This document shows, piece after piece, positions 9,002 to 16,367 of a stretch of DNA of 38,005 nucleotides; position 1 is the first letter of the stretch, and every line of letters starts with the position of its first letter. Source of the stretch: Gemmatimonadota bacterium (lineage in GTDB: Bacteria > ARS69). The position numbers were made by a program, and so were the translations under genes. A model generated the notes under the pieces. It did no database searches. It was not told the DNA's origin and saw nothing but the letters and a program-made list of their open reading frames with translations. Where the stretch lies: NCBI GenBank assembly GCA_030747075.1, contig JASLLL010000028.1, forward strand, positions 1 through 38,005. The letters run 5' to 3'.

Positions 9002-10281
9002 GGCGGCGCATACCTCGCGCGGCGCGGGTCGCGATGCTCGCACTCGTTGCGCTGGTGCCGTGGGCCCCGTTCCCCGCGCATGCCGCGAAAGTGCTCATCC
9101 CGATGGACCTCTCGCAGCGCGACCACCTGAAGGCGTATGGCATCGCGTACTGGGCGCTGACACAGGGCGTGGAAGTGGACTGGGTGCTGAACTATCGAGG
9201 GGGCAGCTTTCTGACGGACGACTGGGCGGGACTGCGTCGCCGGGCGCTTCTTGCCAATGTCACGCTGGAGGATCTCTCCACAGCGGACCGGGCGGACATT
9301 CTCTCCACGGTGGAAGCGGAGAACATGGAGGTGGTGCGTCTGGAGGAGGCTCCGCGCGTGGCCATCTACACGCCGCCCGGGAAGCAACCCTGGGATGACG
9401 CCGTGACGCTCGCGCTCACCTACGCGGAGATTCCCTACGACACAGTCTGGGACCAGGAAGTGCTGGCCGGACGGCTGGATTCGTACGACTGGCTGCATCT
9501 CCATCACGAGGACTTCACCGGACAGTACGGGAAGTTCTACGCGAGCTTTCATGCGGCGCCGTGGTACCAGCGTCAGCAGACGCTCTACGAAAAGCTCGCG
9601 CGGGATGCGGGCTTTCGAAAGGTCAGCGAACACAAGGCGGCCGTCACGGAAGTGATTCGCGCCTACATTCGCGAGGGAGGCTTCCTCTTTGCGATGTGCT
9701 CGGCGACCGACACCTTCGACATCGCGATGGCTGCGCGCGGCGTGGACATAGTGGGGACGGTGTACGACGGGGACCCTGCCGACGCGGATGCGCAGGGGAG
9801 GCTGGACTACTCGCGGTGTCTGGCGTTTCGCGACTTCACGCTGGTGCGGGATCCGCTGGAGTACGAGTTCTCCGACATCGACACATCAGACTACGCACGC
9901 GCCCGCGGCGCACGGGTGGATTACTTCACGCTCTTCGAGTTCTCCGCAAAGTACGACCCCATTCCGACCATGCTCACTCAGTGTCATGTGGGGGTTGTGA
10001 ACGGGTTTCTCGGACAGACGACCGGCTTCGACATGGACTTTCTTCGCCCGGGCGTCACGGTGCTTGCACAGGTGGAGGGCACGCGGGAAGCGAAGTACAT
10101 CCACGGAAAGTTCGGGCGCGGGACATGGACCTTCTACGGCGGCCACGACCCGGAGGATTACCAGCACGCCGTAGGAGATCCCCCGACGGAACTCTCTCGA
10201 TTCCCGAACTCCTCCGGCTACCGGTTGATCCTGAACAATGTTCTGTTTCCCGCAGCGAAGAAGAAGCCTCAGAAGACATAG
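8998..10281 (+). CDS. Secreted protein of the family mislabelled 'asparagine synthetase B'
   Basis: The product is 427 aa. GTG at 8998 overlaps the previous stop and has GGAGGG at 8985-8990. A signal peptide (MLALVALVPWAPFPAHA) precedes AKVLIPMDLSQ. Conserved blocks recalled from Bacteroidetes homologues are present: HLKAYGIAYWAL, NYRGGSFL, PPGKQPWDDAVTLALTYAEI (about 125-144), DWLHLHHEDFTGQYGKFY (about 164-181), GGFLFAMCSATDTFD (about 226-240), GGHDPEDYQH and the terminal RLILNNVLFPAAKKK. Such homologues are often annotated as asparagine synthetase B, but this protein has no N-terminal catalytic Cys and no SGGxDS ATP-pyrophosphatase loop, and it is exported. The central part looks like a GATase1/ThuA-type alpha/beta fold, as in the DUF4159 protein. 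The true function is unknown. It is the last gene of the operon. Confidence 0.85.
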   Translation: MRRRIPRAARVAMLALVALVPWAPFPAHAAKVLIPMDLSQRDHLKAYGIAYWALTQGVEVDWVLNYRGGSFLTDDWAGLRRRALLANVTLEDLSTADRADILSTVEAENMEVVRLEEAPRVAIYTPPGKQPWDDAVTLALTYAEIPYDTVWDQEVLAGRLDSYDWLHLHHEDFTGQYGKFYASFHAAPWYQRQQTLYEKLARDAGFRKVSEHKAAVTEVIRAYIREGGFLFAMCSATDTFDIAMAARGVDIVGTVYDGDPADADAQGRLDYSRCLAFRDFTLVRDPLEYEFSDIDTSDYARARGARVDYFTLFEFSAKYDPIPTMLTQCHVGVVNGFLGQTTGFDMDFLRPGVTVLAQVEGTREAKYIHGKFGRGTWTFYGGHDPEDYQHAVGDPPTELSRFPNSSGYRLILNNVLFPAAKKKPQKT

Positions 10282-10304
10282 GACGCAGCTCCCGACCGTG
10301 GGCT

Positions 10305-10326
10305 GTCGCCGCCGAGGGGCGGCGAC
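10305..10326. terminator. Strong hairpin between converging genes
   Basis: A perfect 9-bp stem, GTCGCCGCC/GGCGGCGAC, with a GAGG loop sits between the stop at 10281 (plus) and the stop at 10329 (minus). It has no T-tract on either side. It may act as a bidirectional terminator or as a 3'-end stabiliser. Confidence 0.6.
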
Positions 10327-10328
10327 CC

Positions 10329-10783
10329 CTACCGCAGCCGCACCACCGTCTCCGTGGACACGGTGCCCGCAGCCTCCAGCCGGATCACATACACGCCGGA
10401 CGCGACCACTTCGCCGAAGGTGTCTGTGCCGTCCCAGAGCTCCTCCCGGCTTCCTCCCTGGCGTACGCCGGAGAGGAGCGTCCGCACGCGCCGCCCCGCG
10501 ATGTCATGGACCGTGATGCGCACCGCGCCGGTCGCCGGGAGCGCATACGGGATCACCGTCCCGCGTCCGAACGGGTTCGGGCGACACGGCAGGAGGGCCG
10601 CCACCCCGGCGGGCGGCAGGATCTCCACGCCCGTGGAGCCGTACGGTTCGCTGAAGAACTGTGAGAGGACGAACTCCACATTGGATCGCAGCGCGTCATG
10701 GTTCATCCGGTAGGGACGCCCGGCGATGTGCGCAAACCGTGCGCCATCAGCCCGGTGCGTTCCGCCTGCGGCGCGACATGAGC
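10329..10783 (-). pseudogene. Out-of-frame C-terminal part of the M1 peptidase gene (FlgD-like tail)
   Basis: This reading frame continues the upstream peptidase after a one-base shift. It encodes a linker (DGARFAHIAGRPYRMNH, then SNVEFVLSQFFSEPYGS) and a typical C-terminal FlgD/Ig-like module: PNPFGRGTVIPYALPATG, VRITVHDIAGRRVRTLL, WDGTDTFGEVVASGVYVIRL and a final VVRLR before TAG at 10329. Such tails in FCB-type bacteria mark proteins for the cell surface or secretion. There is no separate promoter, Shine-Dalgarno sequence or signal peptide, so it is not an independent gene. The shift lies at about 10760-10785, where the + strand reads ttccgcctgcggcgcg. One extra base there accounts for it: 12789 down to 10329 is 2461 nt, one more than a multiple of three. 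A sequencing error and a real mutation are both possible. Confidence 0.75.
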
Positions 10784-12789
10784 AGCACATTCCCGCCCGC
10801 TTCCAGATACGAAAGGACAGGCGTCTCCTGCCAGTCCGCGAGGTCGCCCTGGTAGTGATTCCCGACCCAGATCACGGCGGAGTAGTTCCCGAGAAGGTCG
10901 GCGGGAACCGCGCCGTGCCCCGCCGGCGTCGGGAGAATGGCAGGGTAGCCGGACGCGGGCTCGGCAAAGGTGTCCCAGAAAGTGATGTCGTGCTCACCCC
11001 AGAAGACGGAGTCCTGATAGGCCCCTCGGATTTCCGCAGAGTAGGTGTCCCAGTGGACGCCGTTCACAAGAAGGATGCCATCCGCGAAAGTGGGGTTGGT
11101 GACTTCCGTCTGCACCTGACGAAGGATCCACCGGTCCGGATCCACGAGCACGGCCTCGACCGTGCCGGGAACCGCCAGCGCGTACGCTTCCGACGCGGCG
11201 GAGTTCTGCACGGTGAAGTCGAGCGTGTCGGTACTCGTGATGACGCGGATGTCGATCGGCATGGTGAACAGGCCCGTGTTTGTCTGCACCTGCTCGATCA
11301 CCAGGTCCAGCGTCCCGCCTCCGTGAGTCCACGAGGGCCGGTAGACGGGGAAGTACTCGCCGTAGATCCACTGCTGGAAGAACGCGTCGAGGTCCACTCC
11401 CGACACGGACTCCATGACATCCCGGAGCTGCTCGGTCGTGGCGCTGCCGCCACCGTAGGTGGCGCGGTACAGCTGAAGCCCTGCGAAGAAGTCCGTATCG
11501 TCCATCACGCCTCGCAACATGTGAACGACCCACGACGCCTTGTTGTAGCTCAGGTCCACATCGAAGATGGAGCCGAAGTTCGCCGGGTTCTCCACGATGA
11601 TCGTGCCGGAGCCGTAGTAGGCCGCGGCGTCCATGTAGTCGCGGTAGGTGCCCGCCCCGTCGACGGTCTCCTTCCAGTACGCTTCCGACCAGGTTGCGAA
11701 GCCTTCGTTCAGCCAGATGTGTCCGAAGTCGGCGCAGGTGACTTCGTCCCCCCACCATTGATGCGCGAGTTCGTGCGAGATGAGATCCTCCGACCATGCT
11801 CCGAGGCTCGACACCGTCTGGTGCTCCATCCCGCCGCCCCAGTTGAACTCCGCGTGGCCGTACTTTTCGTTGAGGAACGGGTACTCCCCATATGCCGCAG
11901 CGAACGATCCGAGCATGGGAACCGTCTTCGCATAGGTGGCCTGCACCGCGACATAGTGATCGGCAAAGACCCAGAAGCCCACCTCCATCGAGTCGGTCGG
12001 CGTGGGCGTGTACCAGTCGCTGAAGTAGGTGTACGGGTGGATCGCGAGCGACACGAGGTAGGTCGCGATGGGATACGACGAGTGCCAGTGGAAGGTGCGC
12101 GTTGCTCCATGGTCGATATCGGAGACGAGCGTGCCGTTGGACACGGCAGTGAGGTGGTCGGGAACGGTAATGCGGATGTCCACGGAGTCGGGCTTGTCCG
12201 TGTTCTGGTCCTTTGAAGGCCACCAGTCTCGTGCGCCGTAGGGTTCACTGAGCGTCCAGATCATGTCCTGCCCGGAGTGCGAGTCCCAGCCGAAGGCGCC
12301 GCCCGCCGGATTCCCAAGATATGTGACGGAGAGCACGACGGATTCGCCGGTCGAGTAGGTGCGGTCCAGCGTTACAGTCACCACATCCGACCCGTGCGCA
12401 AACGCCGCGGCCGCGCCTCCGGCCGTCGCGGATGCGACGCTCATCCCGCTGGAAAGGTCGAGATCGACTTCCGCGATCGACGCGCCCGTCACCCGCACCG
12501 TCGCGGTCACGGTTCCGGTGAGCGTCTGCGAGGACGGGTCCAGGTTCAGCTCCAGATCGTAGTGGAGTGCGTCGTACAGATCCTGATTGGCGGTCCCCCG
12601 GCGAGAGATGCGTGCGGAGACGGCCCGGGTCTTCGCGGTGGCCTCGGCGAGCCGGTGCTCACGGAGGGCGTCGCGAAGCGTGATCAGGTCTGCCGGGGCC
12701 TCAGTCGCGCACAGCATCGAAGGGAACAGCAGCGCGGAGAAGAGCACCGCCGCGGTCAGGCGGGCGGGAAGACTTCGGAAACTCGGCAT
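10747..12789 (-). CDS. Secreted M1-family zinc aminopeptidase (C terminus frameshifted)
   Basis: ATG at 12789 is chosen because GAGGA (12796-12800) sits 6 nt upstream; a TTG two codons earlier would leave no spacing. A signal peptide (LTAAVLFSALLFPSMLCA) precedes a long N-terminal beta domain. The catalytic core has GGMEH at about 319-323, the zinc motif HELAH at 339-343 and the third ligand Glu in NEGFA 18 residues later (362). This is the M1 (gluzincin) signature, HExxH-x18-E. The last residues (NVLLMSRRRRNAPG) are the artefactual end of the frame; the expected C terminus continues in the next frame to 10329, giving about 819 aa. M1 enzymes remove N-terminal residues from peptides; export implies extracellular peptide or protein use. 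It is expressed from its own promoter at 12846-12874. Confidence 0.9.
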   Translation of the reverse strand: MPSFRSLPARLTAAVLFSALLFPSMLCATEAPADLITLRDALREHRLAEATAKTRAVSARISRRGTANQDLYDALHYDLELNLDPSSQTLTGTVTATVRVTGASIAEVDLDLSSGMSVASATAGGAAAAFAHGSDVVTVTLDRTYSTGESVVLSVTYLGNPAGGAFGWDSHSGQDMIWTLSEPYGARDWWPSKDQNTDKPDSVDIRITVPDHLTAVSNGTLVSDIDHGATRTFHWHSSYPIATYLVSLAIHPYTYFSDWYTPTPTDSMEVGFWVFADHYVAVQATYAKTVPMLGSFAAAYGEYPFLNEKYGHAEFNWGGGMEHQTVSSLGAWSEDLISHELAHQWWGDEVTCADFGHIWLNEGFATWSEAYWKETVDGAGTYRDYMDAAAYYGSGTIIVENPANFGSIFDVDLSYNKASWVVHMLRGVMDDTDFFAGLQLYRATYGGGSATTEQLRDVMESVSGVDLDAFFQQWIYGEYFPVYRPSWTHGGGTLDLVIEQVQTNTGLFTMPIDIRVITSTDTLDFTVQNSAASEAYALAVPGTVEAVLVDPDRWILRQVQTEVTNPTFADGILLVNGVHWDTYSAEIRGAYQDSVFWGEHDITFWDTFAEPASGYPAILPTPAGHGAVPADLLGNYSAVIWVGNHYQGDLADWQETPVLSYLEAGGNVLLMSRRRRNAPG

Positions 12790-12845
12790 GGTCAATCCTC
12801 GGTGTTCGGCAGGGACGGGGGGAAGCGCACGGGCGACAACTCTCC

Positions 12846-12874
12846 AGAATACGAGAAGTGGACTGGGGAATCAA
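12846..12874 (-). promoter_or_regulatory. Promoter of the M1 peptidase gene
   Basis: Reading the minus strand, TTGATT (12874-12869) and TATTCT (12851-12846) are 17 bp apart. Transcription would start near 12839, leaving a leader of about 50 nt before the ATG at 12789. Both boxes match the consensus at 4-5 positions. Confidence 0.65.
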
Positions 12875-12910
12875 GAATAGGCGCCGAAGGTCCGTGCCCC
12901 CCGCGCGGGA

Positions 12911-13030
12911 ATGGCGCCGATTCCTGTGCGGGACCCCGCGGGTGGGGGCGGACGCTCTGTGGCCCCGGCGTGTACTTCGTGTGTCTGGGATGCGGGGCGA
13001 GCGCAGACGCGGAAGAGGACGGTCATGCGC
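12911..13030 (+). pseudogene. Decayed fragment of a FlgD-like C-terminal tail
   Basis: Plus-strand sequence here resembles the end of an FCB secreted-protein tail. One frame reads RDPAGGGGRSVAP (up to 12967). The next frame reads GVYFV (12967-12981). The first frame then resumes with DAGRAQTRKRTVMR (12989-13030). Joining these across one missing and one extra base recreates the usual pattern GRSVAPGVYFVxLDAGRAQTRKxxVMR. It has no start, no upstream body and lies antisense to both neighbours. It is best read as a remnant of a deleted secreted-protein gene. The match rests on a short motif judged by eye. Confidence 0.45.
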
Positions 13031-13038
13031 AGTCCCCG

Positions 13039-16000
13039 TTACCGTACGATGACCCACTTTTGCGTGCCGATTTCACCAGGCGTGATGACGCGGACAAAGT
13101 ACACCCCGGCGGGAAGGCTCTGTCCGTGGTTGTCCACGGGGGGCACGGCAAGGCGCGACACTCCGGCAGGGATCCGCCCCGCGTCTCGCGTGGCAAGCCG
13201 CCGCCCGCCGGCGTCGTGGATGGAAACTGTGGCGACGGCAGCAGCTCGCGGACTCACGACGACCCACGCCGGGCCGCTTCCCGGCGACGGGAAGACCCCT
13301 CGGACAAGTCCGCCGGGGTGCGCGTGCACTGCACCCGACTCCACGCTCGTGGCGCTGCCCGTCTCCGGGAGCAGATCCATCTCCACGACGAACGCGCCGT
13401 CCGCCGAAATCTCCACTTCCTCCGTTAGCCCCACATCGCGGCGGTTCCATCCGGAGTATGCGGGTGCGGGGACGAACGCGCCCGATCCCGCCCGCACGAC
13501 GACGGTGCCCCCCGAAGAGTTCGACAGTGCGTACGCGTTCGCTCCGGCATCGAGGGTGCGAGACAGGTGCGCATGCCCGTGGAACGCCAGATCCAGCGGG
13601 TTCGGCGAAAGCCCCATCCGTACGAAGAGTGCGCCGGCGACGGTCTCCACATACCCCGCGCGAAGCGTTCCGCTCCCGTCGGCGAGCGTCATGCTCTTGG
13701 TGACCTTGCCGTCCGGACTGCTGAAACGCCATCCGCCCGGGATTGGCGTTACCGGGTACACCGCGTCCGCGTAGGCGCCTCCGTTTGTCTCCTTGAAGGC
13801 GGAGCAGCGTGTGGCTGCGTCATCGGCGTACTCCTCTTCCCCCGGCGCGGACGGAATGGTGACCGCCGGGCCGACCAGTGCGACCCCGTCATCCGCCACC
13901 GGGTCGAACGCCGCCGCGGCAACGCACCGCCCGCCGCGCGCCTCGAACGCTGCCCAGGCGCGAGCGTTGCGCACCACGAACTCGTCCTCGCCGTCGAAAT
14001 CGAGATCCGCCGCCTCGGTCACCGTCGCGGCTCCGACCGAACCGGTTCGCACCGCTTCCGCCCAGTCGGCGGCCGCCGCCCAGATCCCCGCCTCCCGCGC
14101 GTGGTTTTGCAGCCGGAGTGCCCACGAACTGACGCCGTCCCAGGTGGCGTCCGGCGAAGTCCAGTTCCCGTAGCAGTCCGTGTCGGTGTAGTCGGTCTCG
14201 TCCTCCTCGTGCCATGCCGTCTCGTAGATCATCGCGAGAAAGCCCCATGTGCCCACTTCGCGAAGCCGTCCGGCGGGGGCCGTGGAGATGGCGCTCCACG
14301 CTTCATGGAGCAGCGTCCCCGGCGTGTTGAGGTCGCCCAGCGGCATCCCCGACGAGAGTGGTGGCCCGTCGTCGGCGGGCGTCGCCCCGCGCGAATGGTA
14401 ACTGCCCTGCGGACCCGTGATTACCGGCACGAGGTCGTAAAACGACTGCTCGTTTCCCGGACTGCCCCCGTCGTCGTTGTAGTACCAGTGGTGGTAGCTG
14501 TCCTCGGCGGCGTGCGCGAGCCATTCGTAGGTGCGAAGCGAAAGGTCCGTCCTCGTGCCATGGTCGATCACGAACGCGCCGGGGTTCGCGCTGGCCTCTT
14601 CGAGGATGTCGTCCAGATTGGAGATCGCGATCCACGGGCGGTTCGCCGCCCAGCGGATCGTCCGGTGGTACTGGTTCGGGTTGTTGTTGGGGATCATCGT
14701 TCCTTCGACCGCGCCGAACGACTTTCCGCCGAGCGCCTCCCAGTCGTCGAAGACAACGACGATGCGCGGGTCTCCGGCGCGTGCCTGCTCCAGAAGCAGC
14801 GCGCGGGACTCGCGCTCCATCCCTCCGTCGTCGTTGGCGAACTTGCGTCCGTCAACGGCTTCGTTGATCAGGAAGCAGTTCACGCCATTCGTGCGGTGGA
14901 TCTTGTGGCGGTATCCGGCGTCGGGCAGGCAGGATTCCTCCGGATAGAACCAGTGGTGGAGGTGCGTCACCTCGTCGAGGACGGTGGCGGTGTACGGGCT
15001 TGCCGCCAGGTCTTCGAAAGTCAACCCGTCGAGAGGGGAGAGTCCGGTCGGGAGTGAGCGGATCACTCGTTCCGGCGTGTGCATGACGGGGGCGTCCGCG
15101 GCAGTGACGCCGTAGACGACAGCGTTCAGACTTTCGGCGGCCGCGAAGGAGGCGGCGTTCACCGGGCCTTCGAAGTACGGGAGAATGTGTTCGGCGAGCA
15201 CGCCGCCAAGAAGCGATCCGGGCGCGTTGGCCTGGTCGTCGTCCACGAAGTCGCGGATGCGCGCGAGGAACGACGGCCCGTCCGCCGGATCGGCCGCACC
15301 GCCGACGGTCGCCGCCCATGAACACGCGATCGTCAGCGTGCCGCTCGGGTGGATGTTCAGCGGGACGCGGAAGATCCCGTGCGTGTCGAGCGTGCGCTGA
15401 AAGCCCGTCCCACCGGGAATCCCGGTGTTCGATTCCGGGTCGTAGATGTGCGCGCCGACCTCGCTCGCGCGCGCGACGGACTGGTTTCCGTGTGCGATCG
15501 TCGCGAAGCGCACGAAGCCGCCGGCATCGGTCGCGAAGATCGCGCCGTCGAGCGTTCCGTCCGTGCAGCCGCGGTCGTCGTCGGTCATGGCGTCGGTGAG
15601 GTCGCTCCCGAACCCGCCGCCCGTGCATCCGGTTTCCGCACCGTCTCTTGCGGTGAACACCTGAAACGCGGGAGGCGTCACGCCGTCCCATCCCGCGTCG
15701 AGCAGGGACTGCCGCGTCACTCCGAACTCCACGGCGTCCAGTTCGCTGTTGAAGTGCGCGCCCAGGTACGCGCCCGGGAGGTCCGCGAAGGATGCGTCGT
15801 AGATGCGATAGTCCGTGCCGTAGGTCGATCCGGCGCGGTCCACCACGACGCACATTTCCCACGGACGCGTCGTGCGGCAGTCCAGAAAGTCGGGGAGCCA
15901 CTCCTGCCCTCCGGGGGCCGCGTCGATCGCGACGAACACATCCAGCGCCGTGTTCTCCGCCCCGAGCGCCAGGTCGAAGAAGTCCGCGCGGAAGAAGAGC

Positions 16001-16269
16001 GACGCACCCTCCTCTCGAAAGCAAAACGCGACCAGATCGCGGGAGTCATCGTACCCGTCGCCGTAGGCGTAGAGGTCCGCCGTTCCCGTCTCGTCGAGCG
16101 CCTTCAGGTCCGCGCGTGTCCAGTCCTGGAACTCCTCGTACCAGACGACGCTCGCACGGTCGGTGCCGATCGCCGCGCCGGGACCGATCGTAATGGCGGC
16201 CGAGGTGGGGAGCGCGGGGAGCGAAGCCGTTGCGGCCATCAGCACGAGCATGGGGACGCGAGGAAGCAT
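13039..16269 (-). CDS. Large secreted protein with FlgD-like tail, possibly glycoside-hydrolase related
   Basis: The product is 1076 aa. ATG at 16269 has GGAG 8 nt upstream and yields a signal peptide (MLVLMAATASLPALPTSAA). Residues of about 20-200 look like a CBM9/DOMON-type beta sandwich (aspartate- and aromatic-rich: LDVFVAIDAAPGG, YGTDYRIYDASF). A central alpha/beta region contains THLHHWFYPEESC, RTNGVNCFLINEAVDG and IVVVFDDWEALGGKSFG (about 425-520), then GTWGFLAMIYETAWHEEDE (about 665-690). A segment DLDFDGEDEFVVRNAR followed by GGRC resembles the beta-sandwich end of GH57-type amylases. The protein ends in a FlgD-like module (VSIHDAGGRRLATRD, LPAGVYFVRV, TQKWVIVR). A polysaccharide-active surface enzyme is a reasonable guess but no catalytic pair is certain. 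It shares orientation with the M1 peptidase but has its own promoter. Confidence 0.85.
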   Translation of the reverse strand: MLPRVPMLVLMAATASLPALPTSAAITIGPGAAIGTDRASVVWYEEFQDWTRADLKALDETGTADLYAYGDGYDDSRDLVAFCFREEGASLFFRADFFDLALGAENTALDVFVAIDAAPGGQEWLPDFLDCRTTRPWEMCVVVDRAGSTYGTDYRIYDASFADLPGAYLGAHFNSELDAVEFGVTRQSLLDAGWDGVTPPAFQVFTARDGAETGCTGGGFGSDLTDAMTDDDRGCTDGTLDGAIFATDAGGFVRFATIAHGNQSVARASEVGAHIYDPESNTGIPGGTGFQRTLDTHGIFRVPLNIHPSGTLTIACSWAATVGGAADPADGPSFLARIRDFVDDDQANAPGSLLGGVLAEHILPYFEGPVNAASFAAAESLNAVVYGVTAADAPVMHTPERVIRSLPTGLSPLDGLTFEDLAASPYTATVLDEVTHLHHWFYPEESCLPDAGYRHKIHRTNGVNCFLINEAVDGRKFANDDGGMERESRALLLEQARAGDPRIVVVFDDWEALGGKSFGAVEGTMIPNNNPNQYHRTIRWAANRPWIAISNLDDILEEASANPGAFVIDHGTRTDLSLRTYEWLAHAAEDSYHHWYYNDDGGSPGNEQSFYDLVPVITGPQGSYHSRGATPADDGPPLSSGMPLGDLNTPGTLLHEAWSAISTAPAGRLREVGTWGFLAMIYETAWHEEDETDYTDTDCYGNWTSPDATWDGVSSWALRLQNHAREAGIWAAAADWAEAVRTGSVGAATVTEAADLDFDGEDEFVVRNARAWAAFEARGGRCVAAAAFDPVADDGVALVGPAVTIPSAPGEEEYADDAATRCSAFKETNGGAYADAVYPVTPIPGGWRFSSPDGKVTKSMTLADGSGTLRAGYVETVAGALFVRMGLSPNPLDLAFHGHAHLSRTLDAGANAYALSNSSGGTVVVRAGSGAFVPAPAYSGWNRRDVGLTEEVEISADGAFVVEMDLLPETGSATSVESGAVHAHPGGLVRGVFPSPGSGPAWVVVSPRAAAVATVSIHDAGGRRLATRDAGRIPAGVSRLAVPPVDNHGQSLPAGVYFVRVITPGEIGTQKWVIVR

Positions 16270-16301
16270 GGCGGAGACTCCGGGAGCGCGGCGACTCTTC
16301 C

Positions 16302-16307
16302 ATTGTA
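16302..16307 (-). promoter_or_regulatory. -10 element of the large secreted-protein gene
   Basis: On the minus strand TACAAT (16307-16302) lies about 32 nt upstream of the ATG at 16269. No good -35 is visible 16-18 bp further up (CCTTTC-like). The likely transcript leader of about 25 nt includes the GGAG. Confidence 0.5.
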
Positions 16308-16355
16308 CCGCATCGGGCGGGAGGGAAAGGGATGCGGTTCCCCCCGGCGGTCCGT

Positions 16356-16361
16356 TATGCT
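16356..16361 (+). promoter_or_regulatory. -10 element placing the transcript start at the ATG (leaderless)
   Basis: TATGCT ends 6 nt before the ATG at 16368, where transcription would begin. No Shine-Dalgarno-like sequence precedes the ATG. The -35 region (TGCGGT at 17 bp spacing) is weak. It is divergent from the promoter at 16302-16307, about 50 bp away. Confidence 0.45.
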
Positions 16362-16367
16362 CATTCC

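Noticed and set aside
10661-12216. Plus-strand open frames opposite the M1 peptidase
   Set aside because: Arg/Val-rich with no motif; the minus strand carries the intact HExxH-x18-E enzyme.
13567-15057. A 496-codon plus-strand open frame opposite the large secreted protein
   Set aside because: Low-complexity Arg/Val-rich text with no homologous motif; the minus strand has the signal peptide and FlgD-like tail.
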